From: Episyrphus balteatus
Lineage: Eukaryota > Arthropoda > Insecta > Diptera > Syrphidae
DNA length: 64,000 bases
NCBI RefSeq assembly: GCF_945859705.1
Contig: NC_079134.1
Coordinates: forward strand, 47,546,402 to 47,610,401
Direction: 5' to 3'
A program made the position numbers and the translations under genes. Each line of letters opens with the position of its first letter. The first letter of the stretch is position 1. The notes under the pieces were generated by a model. That model was not told where the DNA came from and searched no databases. It saw nothing but the letters and a program-made list of their open reading frames with translations. Positions 1 through 11,647 of the stretch are shown here, piece after piece.

Positions 1-1656
1 GTGGTTAGCAGACTTTTGGATGTCTTTTCTTGATTTTTATTTAAAGAAAGTCTTTGGAAGAGTTCATCGGCCAACGTCCAGTCATATACCTACCTTGATA
101 CCTAGGAAGTTTTCTTTTAACAATACCTACTGCATTTTTTTGTTTTTGCAGTACTTGATTTCGTCTTCCTTTTCAGTATTTTCATATAAAAAAATCATCC
201 TTTTTATGACTAAATGCCGTCAAGTCCTTAGTATATAAAATTCCCCTTTTAAATCATCTCCCAGTAATTTGAGACTACCATAGTTTCATAGTATTTCGTA
301 ACAGGTTTTTTGTAGGTAGGTATAATAACTGGTATTTTTTCTTAGCTCCTTCTCTAACCTCTCAAATATTCGATGAGATTTTTCTTTTTAGAAAGAAAAA
401 TAATGTTGTGTCTTAAAAGTAAAATAGGGAGTAATTGAAAAGCTTAAATATTAGTATGTGTACAATATAGCCCTACGTTTTTATATATGTATGTTATGAA
501 TATGTGCACTCTATAAACCTAGAACTCTTAACCCTTCAAAAATTCATATACTCAAAGACTAAAACACTGGATCCTTTTATACAAAAATACTCGTATTGTT
601 TAAAAAAAAAAATTACCAAATGTTATAAAGAGACTGCTTGATTAGCACCTTGCTAATGAGGATATACAAAAAATAAGCTTATAAAAGTTCTAGGAGTAGA
701 TTCAACAACAAACAAATGTCGTTGAGCGGACAATTGACTTACCTTTTCTTTTAAAGACGCCGACTCCGAAGTACTTAGAAAGATGGTGAATGCACAATGA
801 AGGTTCCCTTTGTAGTCAATGAGGGTATCTACATAAGTGCACATAACACAACTTATGCATTCATTTCAAAGTGCTGGAATAGATAGATAAGAAGTTAATC
901 CTTAAAAAATAAAAAAAAAGTCGTTTAAAGTAATATTTTGTTTAACAAATACCTTGCATATTAAGTAACGAAAAATAACAAAGCTCCATGCCTGAAGAAA
1001 TAAAAATTCTTTTATTACACAAAGCAGGTTCTCAAAGCAAGTGGCTCAGTAAAAACAAAGACTATTATCAAAACAAACCTTGAAGTTTCTGATGTTGTTT
1101 CTGAAAAGGCAATCTTTTAAATGTTTATCAGTACAATTCAATCAGAAATCGTGCACTTGTTTAAACTGTTCTTCGTTTCCAAAGTTTTTCAACATTAAAT
1201 TCTCGGTCCCGAACAAAAAGTTTTTGTGGAAATTCGTTTTGAGGCTTCTTATCACACTAATTGCAATATCGATGTTGCATTCGGTTGAAGGAAAGTCAGT
1301 TTTATTAAAGAAAAGATATAAGTTCTCGTTTCTCTAATTTCAGCTTTGAAACCCATTTTTATGACCTCCCGAAAATTAAGTGTTATTAAAGTCCATTTCA
1401 AAAACGAAAGGCAGAACCAATTCCCGGAATAAGGCAAGATTACGACGGATCCTTCCACGGCATATGTAGGAACTCGTTTTCGACTAGGAATAGAAGAAAT
1501 TATTTTCGAGCACCAATTGTGGTGTAATCGTATAATCTAAGTGATCCTGGATGAATCTGAAGTGATTCAGAAAGTGTGACTAATATGATTATTTGTCCAC
1601 TGTAACATTGCCTTGTGACTAGTTGTTGAGTTTTCTGCTACTTGTTTGCTGCAGAT
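1..1656. other. AT-rich non-coding stretch
   Basis: No gene, RNA gene or element with defined ends was recognised. Short open frames here are what AT-rich DNA gives by chance. A possible 5' splice donor on the minus strand near 738 follows about 30 sense codons, but nothing else supports an exon. Confidence 0.5.
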
Positions 1657-2094
1657 GTCGTCGGCGTAAAGCAAAATTGTTCTAAATCAATTACTTATTT
1701 GAGGGTGCTCTTTCCGAGAAAAACGTTTTTGTCTAAAAAATTTCTTCATTAGATAATATAATTTAATGAGACATAGAACAAAAAAACAGGGGATAGCCTT
1801 CTGAAAATGAGACCCGAGTATTCTTGATTGTTCCATCATATTTTGTTCTAAGTCCACTTTTTATTTAAGGAAAGTGCGTACTTGTATAGGAATTTTAGTT
1901 TTTAAAAATATTTAAAAATAGTATGTATTTACTAATTAGGTAAGTTTGTATTGTTTCTTCAAAAAGAAAGAAAACATAACTTGAATTACCGACGAGCAAA
2001 AAAATATCACTTTCAATCAATTTGAAACTTAAAATTCGTCCCCTTTAAAATTTGCTTTTTGTGACTTAGAACAATTTTGCTTTCCGGCGACGAG
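1657..2094. repeat. Imperfect inverted-repeat element candidate
   Basis: A 33-base arm at 1657-1689 is repeated in inverted orientation at 2062-2094. The shared core is AAAGCAAAATTGTTCTAA, with a few mismatches near the outer ends (TCGTCGGCG against TCGTCGCCG). The interior of about 370 bp is AT-rich with no coding frame. The layout fits a short non-autonomous DNA transposon (MITE), but I found no clear target duplication, so the ends are approximate. Confidence 0.4.
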
Positions 2095-3385
2095 TTATAC
2101 CTCAGAATTATCCAACTGGTGTTTCCTTTTAATATACTCAAGAGTCACCCCTTAAATGTAAAAAATGTTGCCCAACTGAGGAATGAATTAGAACTTAGCG
2201 AAATTTCAGACATTTTATAACTTAAAAATTGAAGAATTCTAATTTACTGCCCTTTAATTCATTAAAAAAAATATGGTCACCGTATAGGATACTGAAAACT
2301 GGTATTGCAATAAAGCTCGTTAAATATAGATGCATAGCACATTTATAAAGATGGAATGGACGGATTTACGGGTGCAACTTGCATATATTTATGAGTACGT
2401 ACGATTAGCCTAGGGCTGCTCTGTGTGTGCATACCTTCGAATAATAGCAACAACAAAAAATGGGACCTTTTCTTACTGTTTTGTTACTCTCAAGCCAACA
2501 AATGAAGTGTGCAACCCTATTTTACTGTCATGCGTGAGCATTACTCGTGAATATAATATTGTCATGTAGTTAATAGAACGCATACGCCCACTTAACACAA
2601 TGGGTTCTTGTTCTTATCTCTCTATAGCTATGGCTTTCCTGTTGGTATAAATTTTAACCGAAAATTTCATCGCGGTTAATAATCCTTGAAAGCACTTAAG
2701 AGAATCAGAACATATACACAATACAAAAAAAAAAAAAACTGTATTTATTGTCCTAGAACTGCTTAAGAAAAAATGTAATGTGAAATATGTGTGTGGAGTA
2801 TAGCAGCTTATTTGGGTTTAAGTTTTGGTTAGAAATTGGGGGAAGGAAGCTTTCGCTTCAATTAATTCAAAATGCACCAGAACAATGTGTTGGAATAACA
2901 ATGGACCAAGATGACACTTGTGTATTATGGAAAGAAGCTAATTTTATACTAGAATATTGCCTTAGTCAGAATTCGACTTGAAGTCTCGCAGAAAAAAATG
3001 CTGCAAACAAATATTTGTTGTCTACCTCTTACTTCTACCTATAATGTGCTTGTTTATATTCCTACTCCTATCCTAATTAATATTGCTAATAACGAGTAGT
3101 AGTGAAAGGGAGTAAAATCAATTTAATGGCCGAGTTAGGTGAATGTTTCTCATCACAAATTCTTCCAGCATCCAAAGAAACCTTACCCTACGCCTTCACC
3201 AGATATGAATAATTGCAAGAAATATGTCATTTAGCCAATATTTCTTGTGGATTCTATGTCTAGATTTTTTTTATTTATATACTTATTTCTTGTCTCCTGA
3301 GAAGAAATAAATAGAGAAATAAAATTTGACTTTTGATGGCATCACAATTACACTGGACACAAATAACTTTCAAGATATCGCAACA
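2095..3385. other. Non-coding stretch, nothing recognised
   Basis: AT-rich with short homopolymer runs. I see no supported gene or repeat with defined ends before the hAT-like element at 3394. Confidence 0.45.
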
Positions 3386-3393
3386 GCTTGGAG
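3386..3393. repeat. 8-bp target-site duplication, left copy
   Basis: GCTTGGAG lies directly outside the left end of the hAT-like element and recurs exactly at 5397-5404 outside its right end. Eight-base duplications are the hallmark of hAT transposition. Confidence 0.85.
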
Positions 3394-5396
3394 CATAGGC
3401 GGATTTAGGGGGGGGGGCACGGGGGCACGTGCCCCCCCCAGAACTTAAAGTTCATACTTAAAGGAAATCAAACTATAAGAGTTTTAAAAATATATGAATA
3501 ATAACAGAAAGAACTTGAGTAAAATTCTTGTCTATTTCTGGCTGAAAATGCGAATTTTGTTGATTGTTTCATCCCTTTCCCATGAAAAGCTCCACCTCAC
3601 AAATAAATAAACGATTTTTCGATTTAAAAAAAAGTGAATTTTCAAAGTGATTTTGGTGAAAAATTTTGATATGGACATCGAATGACATTGAATGATATAA
3701 AAAAAATAATTGTACCTATATGCAACTCTATTTTTTCATACAGAGGGGTTAAAAAATTTGCACTTTTTTCGTTGTTTTTTTTCAACATTAGTGTTTTTAA
3801 AATAGCGGAACACGTCACAAAATTGCATAAACTATACATTATAGAACTGCAATATATGTAGAACAAACTTGCATTTCAGAAGTTTGCCCAAGTTTGCACC
3901 CCGAAAATAAAGACCCCTTGAAAAAAAACTCCTCAAAAGCGACCCTTCCTTATAGATTTTTATAAATATTATTTTATTGAGAAAATTTCTCCAGGGATAC
4001 CTCTAAAAATATGTAAAAAAAATAGTGTTCCAAATTTCAAAAGAATCGGTGCAGTAGTTTTGAAGTTATGAGGAGCACCGGCGTTGAAAACATTAGTTGT
4101 GGGGATAACGATTTAAAGTTTTGAACTTTGGACTAAAAGACTAAAACGTTCCTAAGGGTAGTATTAAAATACTTATAACTTGGTCAATTTGGCTCCAAGA
4201 GACCTACGATTTGAACACAATATTCTTGAGGTATAAAACAATTTAACCCCTTGTAGCCCCATGTGACATTTCTGTAACAAACCGAAAAAGATTGCAAAAA
4301 AGCTCTACAAACTATTTTTTTTTCTTTTGAAGCTTCTAATATTATAATCTTTAAGTATTGCTTTATCGAAATAGTACTTCAAATTTCTAATAAATAGCAC
4401 CAATAGTTTTTAATTGACAGTTAATGTTGAAAGTTGGGCTTTTTTTGAAAATAAGCAAATTTGTATAAAAACTACGAAATTCAGAAAAAAAATAGTTTTT
4501 GTTAGTAAACCCCACGGGGTTTTATTTTTGGATTTTAGGAAAGTGCCTAAAAATTAATATTAGATAGTTTTTTGCTTGAATTTTTGAATTTTTATATAAA
4601 AATAAATTATTTAAACTTTTTTTTACTCCCAAAATATCGAAATAACTAAGTAAATAATGACTTTATTGAATTTTTAAAAAATACGTGTTTTATTAAAGAT
4701 AGAGGCCAATCGATTGACTTATTAATTTTTAAATTTACGACCTTGGGTTACAAAAGGTTAATGCAAATAAAAAAAAAAAACTGGGTTTCCCGGCAAAAAA
4801 GTAGGATTCAGTTTTTTTGTTATTCTTAGGAACTTTAATATTTATTAGAATGAAGTCTTTAGTATTTGACTAAAAACTACTAGGTCATTACCTAATGGTA
4901 TAATTATGTCCATAATATTGCAAAATTTTATACAAAATCAATTAAAAAACGTAAACATTTTTTTTTCAAAATTTCATCTTTAAAACTTAATTTCTCAAAA
5001 TCTATTTGGTGAAACAACTTAAGTCAAAAAATTAAACAAAGAATAGATTACTAACTTTAATATAGCACAGAATTGTACGTGCATTTTCTGATTTTTTATA
5101 TTTTTTTTCTTCCGGCTAATCCAGGAGTAAGAGGGTTAGCACTTAAGTGGCTTTTACTGTAACAAGAAAATGAAAATTTCCTTCCGAATAACTTTTTGGT
5201 CATTTGGTACCTATTTGATGTGGGAAATGTGCCTAAATATTTTTGGCCAGGTTTTAGACCACTGTGGGTCGTTAAAATTTTCTGCTTGTTAGTCAGTCGT
5301 ATGGTACTTCACTTTATTTCTAACTGTTATTGCTGTTTTTTTTTGCCAATCCGTCCCTTGTGCCCCCCCCAGAAAAAAATCCTGGATCCGCCCCTG
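3394..5396. mobile_element. Non-autonomous hAT-like element, 2003 bp
   Basis: The left end begins CATAGGCGGATTTAGG. The right end, read inward on the minus strand, begins CAGGGGCGGATCCAGG. Both ends then run into a G-rich tract (C-rich at the right on the plus strand, as in GTGCCCCCCCC). An exact 8-bp GCTTGGAG duplication flanks the element, which places it in the hAT superfamily. The interior is very AT-rich and holds no transposase frame, so it would depend on an enzyme made elsewhere. It includes a stretch near 4030-4090 typical of insect repeat interiors. The perfect duplication argues for a fairly recent insertion. Confidence 0.85.
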
Positions 5397-5404
5397 GCTT
5401 GGAG
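5397..5404. repeat. 8-bp target-site duplication, right copy
   Basis: An exact second copy of GCTTGGAG, next to the right terminus of the hAT-like element. Confidence 0.85.
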
Positions 5405-5690
5405 AAAGTACCTATCTTTGCCGTTAAAAGTTGCTGGCGGTTTTATAACGGTATGTTTTGAAACGATTTTCAATATTCGATGGAAAACTAATTCAACACA
5501 GACCTGTTATCAAAAATGATGAATGAAGTTAGTATCGTTATCGCCTGCCAAACGAGTCTACATATAAGTTGGGATTGTCAACCTTACGCAATTGGATTCG
5601 AAGTTTTGAATGTTACTGCATATTGGTTATAGATTGCCCTTAAATTGTTGGCAAGTACGTGGTAGTCCCAACAAATAAATATTTGGAGAA

Positions 5691-6243
5691 AATAAAAAAA
5701 GAATACAACACGAGTTCAAAGAAAAAATGGGCCTACTATTTGATAAGCCTAAGCCCGGCTATGGCTCGAGCAATAATGGCAATACCGCCAGGACATTCTT
5801 TCGGCAGTCGAGTGTTAGTGCTGAAATAACGGGGGTTAACGAAGAATTGATCAAACTTTTTTTTTTTCATCAACAGAAACAGAGTACTATCCAGTGGTGT
5901 TTAAATAAATTTGGAAAAATTCAAAGATTTACTTGCTGAGAGGAGACTATACCTAAATTCATATTCATTGTATTACATGCCCATGTCTAAACATAAGGTC
6001 CTAATACATGGAGCCGATGTTGTCGAATCATTTACTTTGCCTATTGGTCAGTTGTCTGAAGTTTTGGAAGGCAGACACAAAGATTCGAGAAATTTACTTG
6101 AGCATCACACAAGAAAATCGTCTAGAATCAACTCTAACACCGATTTAATGAATGTTTTGTTTTTAACATCTGATCCTTTGATATCTGCCATTCGGAACAA
6201 GATGAGAAACCAAGTCCCTACACTAATAGACCCAGAAATATAA
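5691..6243 (+). pseudogene. Relic of an unnamed transposon-associated protein family, copy A
   Basis: Two overlapping frames read as one broken protein. The first (ATG at 5727) carries a KPKPGYGSSNNGNTARTFFR motif followed by SAEITG. The second continues through YYMPMSKHKVLIHGADVVES, an LPIGQLSE stretch, a HTRKSSR stretch and TSDPLIS, and ends in IDPEI. The break lies near 5865-5940, where a T-run has shifted the frame. I recognise the motif set as a multicopy family seen in insect and some other invertebrate genomes, usually near DNA transposons, but cannot name its superfamily or activity. Other fragments lie at 7171-7320, 18530-18792 and 48023-48591. It is not functional as it stands. Confidence 0.55.
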
Positions 6244-7170
6244 TGCCATATTTAAAAATCGCGACAACTTAAAATTGTATTAATATATGTTTTTGTTATC
6301 TCTTTTGATTATTTTCAATAATTGTTATTTTCTAGTTTTGTTAAAAAATAAATTAAAAATTGTTCGATTTGTTAGCTTGTATCTTTTTGCCTATACGTTT
6401 ATATCAAAATTTGAAAAGGAATGGCAAAGAAACTTTCCGAGATCTGCTATTTAACGCAAATGAAAGTAAGAGACAAATGAATGTAAGATTTTGTATAGAG
6501 AAAATTTACCAGAAAAGAAAAGAGATATTGAAAAGATTTAAACGGATTTTAAAAGAATTTTTTCAAATCTCCAATAAGACTAAATAGTATAAGAAAGTGA
6601 GAATATTTTTATATATATATGATTTTAAAATATGACCAGTAAAAACTTTTATGGAATTATCTATAGATAATCTGGTCATGCAAGTTTCAGAAAGATTTTC
6701 CGCTATCGAAAAGCTAAAACTCTCCAATCTCTTAAACGGGTTAAAGATAGTTGAAAACCGTAACAAAAAAAACTCCTAATTTATTTTTTACAGAGTAGGT
6801 AAGTAGTACCAGAAATTTTTGAAATAATCCAAATTAAAAACGAGCTCACGATTTTGTATGCGAATTCTGTCGATTTAAAAATTTCGTACCCTTCAAAACA
6901 TTAACTACATATAATATCCTCTCATGGTTGGAATCAATAAACATCACATGAAGTTTGGAACAGGTGTATGCACTATAAAAATTAATATGAATTATCCCTG
7001 TATCCAGTGGAACGCACGTTCTCCTTCTCAGCCCTGAGGATAGAAACATATCAAGGCAAGGAAAGATTGAGCAACCTAGCTCTTATATCAATGAAAAGAA
7101 AAAATGAGTGAATTAAAATAAAAAAATATCTTTTACGATAAAGAACCAACATTTTTTGTAAAATTTAAAG
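6244..7170. other. AT-rich stretch, no supported gene
   Basis: Open frames at 6360-6587 (plus) and 6846-7049 (minus) are short, lysine- or leucine-rich, and match no family I know. No inverted repeat with clear ends was seen. Confidence 0.4.
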
Positions 7171-7320
7171 ACCTTATGTGCCCTACCGTGCACAAGTTTT
7201 AATCCATGGTGGCATTGTCATAAATAGAATTAACTTCTAATAGGGCAACAAAGCGAAGAAGCGCAGCAGGCTAAAAACAAAATGTTTAAAAAAATACAGA
7301 GAACGCTTTTCACGCAAATG
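7171..7320 (+). pseudogene. Relic of the unnamed protein family, copy B
   Basis: With frameshifts, the plus strand gives PTVHK, then LIHGGIVI, then IGQQSEEAQQAKNK. These line up in order with the HKVLIHGADVV and PIGQLSE segments of copy A at 5691-6243. Only about 50 codons survive and at least two frame breaks are present. It is a small decayed fragment, identified by the order of its motifs. Confidence 0.45.
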
Positions 7321-7871
7321 TTTTTGTGTCTAATATTACATATTTTTCTTTTGTTAAGTACTATTCAGGCAAAATTTACAAGTGAAAGTTTTTAAATGCA
7401 ATTATCTTTATTTTACCATACATAAGAAAAATGTGGAAAATATTGGTTTTCTCCGTTTTAACTTTAAAATGTTATCTGTTGTCTGTTTTCTATTACCTAT
7501 GTTCACGCACCTATAAACAAAATCATCAACGAAACAATATTTGGCATCAGCAAATATTTTTTCGTCCTGTTTTTGTGGCGGGCGGTTGGCTGCCCTTCCT
7601 TCTTTTTTTATTCTTCCATTTCAACCTTTCAATCATTACTTACATTCAAACACATTCACTCATCGGCACAAGTTCGCCTCTTACAATCTTTTTTTTTTTA
7701 TAAAAAGTAAAAGTACATACAGTAGTACATACAAACTAAAATCGCAATAAAAAAATTATAATGTTCAATTAAAAGTAAAATAAAGTTTGTTTTTATTAAA
7801 AAATAACAAATATAATAAAAGAAAGGAAACACAAAAGGAACAAATAAAAAATCATCCACCACAAATATCAT
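7321..7871. other. Non-coding stretch before a hAT-like end
   Basis: T-rich and A-rich sequence. The open frame at 7431-7703 is mostly hydrophobic residues encoded by T-runs, and I do not treat it as a gene. Confidence 0.4.
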
Positions 7872-10391
7872 CAGTGTTGCCAGAGAATTTTAGAGGCATG
7901 GAGCCGAATTTTAAAAGTCTTGGAGCCAAAAATCGCCAATTTCAAAAATTGTTCATAAAAACTCATAATAATGTATTTTGTACCATTTTTTTTTTATTTT
8001 GTTCATCATTTTTTTTCCAACTTCAAATTAACTTAGATATATGATTACATAAATAAAAAGTAAAAAAAAAAAATAAAAAAAGAATTAATACTCTGTATTA
8101 AATTTATCAGACTTCAAGTTAGATTCTTTAATTTTTATTTTAGTAATAAATAACAAAACAAATATACATTGTGGAAAAGTGGAAACAAAATATGAGGCAT
8201 TCAGAATAATATGGGTGAAGTCCATTTGAAATCTGTGCTTTTTCTCAGAAACTAAAGGAAATAAATGTTTCACAGATCGATAGCTCTATATTAGCCCAGG
8301 GAAATTAGTAATTTAAATCGCATTTTTTGCGGGACAAAATTTTTTTCATTGAATGTGTTCGGGTGGTTGTCCTTATCATAAAAGTCAATTTGTTGGCATA
8401 ATTGGAGGTTGGGAACAGCCGCCATCTTGGAAAAGAGATTGGTATCGTTTTTATTGAATAGCTCCATTGTTATTCATTTTAACAAAAAATGACAAAGGTA
8501 AGACTTATTAACAATAAAATTATCTAAGAAATGATATACAAAACAATTCCGTGAGTTGATTAAATAAAATTTTATAGTTGGTCAAAGTGCGGGTTTGTAT
8601 CGCAAGGTTGGGACAAAATGACATTTTTTCATATATCTGACGAACTTTTGATTTGTTTGGATAATTCTTCAAGAATGAATTGTAGTACTTATAATTACCT
8701 ATAAAATGAGCCCACAATCGTTATTGTCACCATCGTATTGTAGAAGTAATCTAACTCCGAAACTCTCCATGTACTAGTCAAAAGTAAGAAAAAAACTGTT
8801 TTTTTGCTAGTAGGCCGAGACAATTTTGGGAGTAGAGGTATAACCAAAATATAAGTACGCAGTTTTGCAGCCATACGCGTTTTAATGTCGATTTCAAAGG
8901 TCTGACAACTCTAATTTTGTGCTTTATACGGTTTTTGGGGGGTTAAATAACGTAAGTTTTCCAGTTAATGTGAATGGGCAAAATTTGTACTATTTGAAAT
9001 TATAAATATACAATCTGATGCTCTATTATTTTTCCTAAATCTGAACACCCCAATCTTGAGGATGTGACCAATAGAACTATATATAAGCCGTTTATACGAT
9101 TATGTTTTAGAAGCTTTTTTTGTTTAGATTTTTGTTTGTTTATTTGAATTGAAAAGCCTGATATGGTTAGTTAAAAAAGCTTATATCGTGAGTTCTATTA
9201 ACCCCATAGCCGAGATTGAGGTGTCCAGATTTAGGAAAAATAATAGAGCATCAGCTTGTATATTTATAATTTCAAATAGTATAAATTTAGCCCATTCACA
9301 TTAACTGGAAAACTTACGTTATGTAACCCCCCAAAAACCGTATAAAGCACAAAATTAGACTTGTCAGACCTTCGAAATCGACATTAACACGCGTATGGGT
9401 GCAAAACTGCGTACTTATATTTTGGTTATACCTCTACTCCCAAAATTTTCTCGGCCTACTAGCAAAAAAACAGCTTTTTTCTTACTTTTGACTAGTACAT
9501 GGAGAGTTTCGGAGTTAGATTACTTCTACAATACGATGGTGACAATAACGATTGTGGGCTCATTTTATAGGTAATTATAAGTACTACAATTCATTCTTGA
9601 AGAATTATCCAAACAAATCAAAAGTTCGTCAGATATATGAAAAAATGTCATTTTGTCCCAACCTTGCGATACAAACCCGCACTTTGACCAACTATAAAAT
9701 TTTATTTAATCAACTCACGGAATTGTTTTGTATATCATTTCTTAGATAATTTTATTGTTAATAAGTCTTACCTTTGTCATTTTTTGTTAAAATGAATAAC
9801 AATGGAGCTATTCAATAAAAACGATACCAATCTCTTTTCCAAGATGGCGGCTGTTCCCAACCTCCAATTATGCCAACAAATTGACTTTTATGATAAGGAC
9901 AACCACCCGAACACATTTCATGAAAAAAATTTTGTCCCGCGAAAAATGCGATTTCATGCCCATATTTTGACTAATTTCCCTGAGCTATTTCTCCAAAGTC
10001 TTTCTTTTATTTTATTTGACATAAAACGAAACCCTTAATTTTTAAGACCTTAAAACATTCAACCTAAAGAGAAGTGGGCTTGACCCATTATAATTCTGAA
10101 CGCCTCATATATGAATGAAAATGGAAGTAAGTACATTAAAAATTGCGCTTTTCAGCAAGACGTCAGATTCTACTTTGAAGAAGTTTAGTTCTACTTGGAA
10201 GATTTTTAAGGCGTGATCATAATAATCAAGTTCTTTTAATATAAAAGTTTTTAATTTTGAAGGAGCCAAAAATCGCCAAATTGAAAACTTAAGGAGCCAA
10301 ATTTTGATAAATCGGAAATCAGAATTTGAAGGAGCCGGAGAAAACTTGAAGGAGCCGCGTTGGCTATAAATAGCCGGTCCTGGCAACACTG
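7872..10391. mobile_element. Old hAT-like element carrying a nested foldback
   Basis: The left end CAGTGTTGCCAG (7872-7883) is the exact inverse of the right end CTGGCAACACTG (10380-10391). The flanking 8-mers AATATCAT and ACTATAAT agree at six of eight positions, as expected of a decayed hAT duplication. Sub-terminal GGAGCCAAAAATCGCCAA blocks occur near both ends (about 7921 and 10261) in direct orientation. No transposase frame remains. A separate 1.7-kb foldback element occupies 8292-9987, so this is a nested insertion. Confidence 0.6.
8292..9987. mobile_element. Large foldback element, ~800-bp inverted arms (copy 1)
   Basis: The arms, about 8294-9092 and 9176-9985, are inverted copies of each other around a loop of roughly 80 bp. 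A 198-base segment (8520-8717 against 9552-9749) is identical, giving the same 65-codon frame in opposite orientations, while the outermost 50 bp are more diverged. The ends read TA-GCYCAG with TA on both sides, consistent with a TA-targeting Tc1/mariner-type element. A core CCGCCATCTTGGA near 8420 also occurs in the foldback at 16531-17745, so the two appear to be one family. No protein is encoded; the repeated 65-codon frame is a by-product of the palindrome. Confidence 0.7.
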
Positions 10392-10439
10392 ACTATAATC
10401 ATTGACAGGGATGATTGAAGCCAAGTCAAACACAGTCTT

Positions 10440-10646
10440 ATGACTCCCTTCAAGGGAGAAATCCAAAAAACAGTAATGGAACTGGCTGCTCCCTCGTCAA
10501 TTCCGACTGCTGCTAAGGATATTGACGAGGAGTTCATGCTAAACACGACAAGAAGGATGCAGCCCCTCATTGTTGCTGCAAAAATGCGGGTTCAATATAA
10601 AATTTTAGAAGAAATAAATAAAGAACTTTTCTCCAGTTTAAACTAA
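10440..10646 (+). CDS. Possible BESS-motif protein fragment
   Basis: This 68-codon frame contains KDIDEEFMLNTTRRMQPL followed by a basic amphipathic helix with AAKMRVQYKILEEI. The spacing of the acidic-aromatic start and basic helix resembles the BESS motif, a protein-interaction motif of about 40 residues at the C terminus of many insect MADF-domain DNA-binding proteins. No MADF domain was found upstream; the hAT-like element ends only 48 bp before the start codon, and an in-frame stop lies at 10416. It may be the last exon of a host gene, a transposon accessory gene, or a relic. The assignment rests on motif resemblance only. Confidence 0.35.
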   Translation: MTPFKGEIQKTVMELAAPSSIPTAAKDIDEEFMLNTTRRMQPLIVAAKMRVQYKILEEINKELFSSLN

Positions 10647-11400
10647 TAAAACTAATAACCAATTAAGATTAACATATTAATTTTTGCCTATATACTTTCA
10701 TTCTCGTTTTTACTTCAGTCCACTAAGATTTTTTGCGCCATTACCAACCAATAACTTTAAGTTTCATTCAATCTAGTAGTCGATCGATTTGAAATACATA
10801 CTCACCTCAACAAATATTTCAGTGTTCCTATAGCAATCTACTTCTTTATATTTGCCTGATGATGATGATACTACTTATCAATACTGAATGAAGCACAAAA
10901 ATCTCACTGAAGCATTAAAAATAGACTCTTCTTACACACTCTATTCTATGCAATAACTCACCATCACCATACACATGTATTATGTGCACAATGTCGACAA
11001 CGGGGTGTGATTCCAATAAGAAAGTATTTGCTTCGTTTGAATATGGGGTTGAAATAACTGACAGTTATTTATTTAAAAATATTCTTCACCATCTATGAAG
11101 TAGTAGCTGTACTTTTGTGAAAAGCATTTTCAGTGCTCATAGAGTGGTAATATCCAAAAAGTATGCAGCATTTTTCATTACTGAAATTAATGTTGAAAAA
11201 TGTAATTTTTTTTTCATTTTCGTTTTTAATTTATAAATGGAAAAGAATAATTGTAAAACTTTTTTAGGTTGTGCAACATAAATAAAAAAAAAAAAAAATT
11301 AACTTGTTTTTCCACAAAAAAATGGGTCTAAGAAGCATTATGATAATATTTTCAATAAAACATCCTATTTATGCTCGGATTCGAAAATTATTATTGAACT
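10647..11400. other. Non-coding stretch
   Basis: No gene or repeat with defined ends was recognised. Confidence 0.4.
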
Positions 11401-11647
11401 AAAAAATAAATACACATATTATTCTGTATTATTTGAAAACTATATTTTATTATGGACTTGTTTCACAATATCTGATTTTCTTTGTAGTAGGTAAGCTACT
11501 GCAAACTAGTGTTGTCGTCGTTATTTTCATGTTTTAAATGGAAATTAATATTAAATTAAATAACTTCAAAAATCAGATATTGTGAAACAAGTCCATAATA
11601 AAATATAATTTTCAAATAATACAGAATAATATGTGTATTTATTTTTT
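11401..11647. repeat. 79-bp inverted repeat with ~89-bp loop
   Basis: The arm at 11401-11479 is repeated in inverted orientation at 11569-11647 with very few mismatches. The core is GGACTTGTTTCACAATATCT, read forward on the left and reversed on the right. This hairpin of about 250 bp fits a MITE or an insertion remnant. No target duplication was identified. Confidence 0.7.

Noticed and set aside
653..844. Minus-strand exon candidate ending in a GTAAGT donor
   Set aside because: Only about 30 sense codons, no recognised domain and no acceptor or neighbouring exon. Donor-like words are frequent.
7431..7703. 90-codon open frame rich in Phe and Leu
   Set aside because: Encoded largely by T-runs. 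Composition is AT-driven and there is no motif.
8520..9749. Repeated 65-codon frame on opposite strands
   Set aside because: The two identical frames result from the palindrome itself. There is no start context or domain, and no such protein is known to me.
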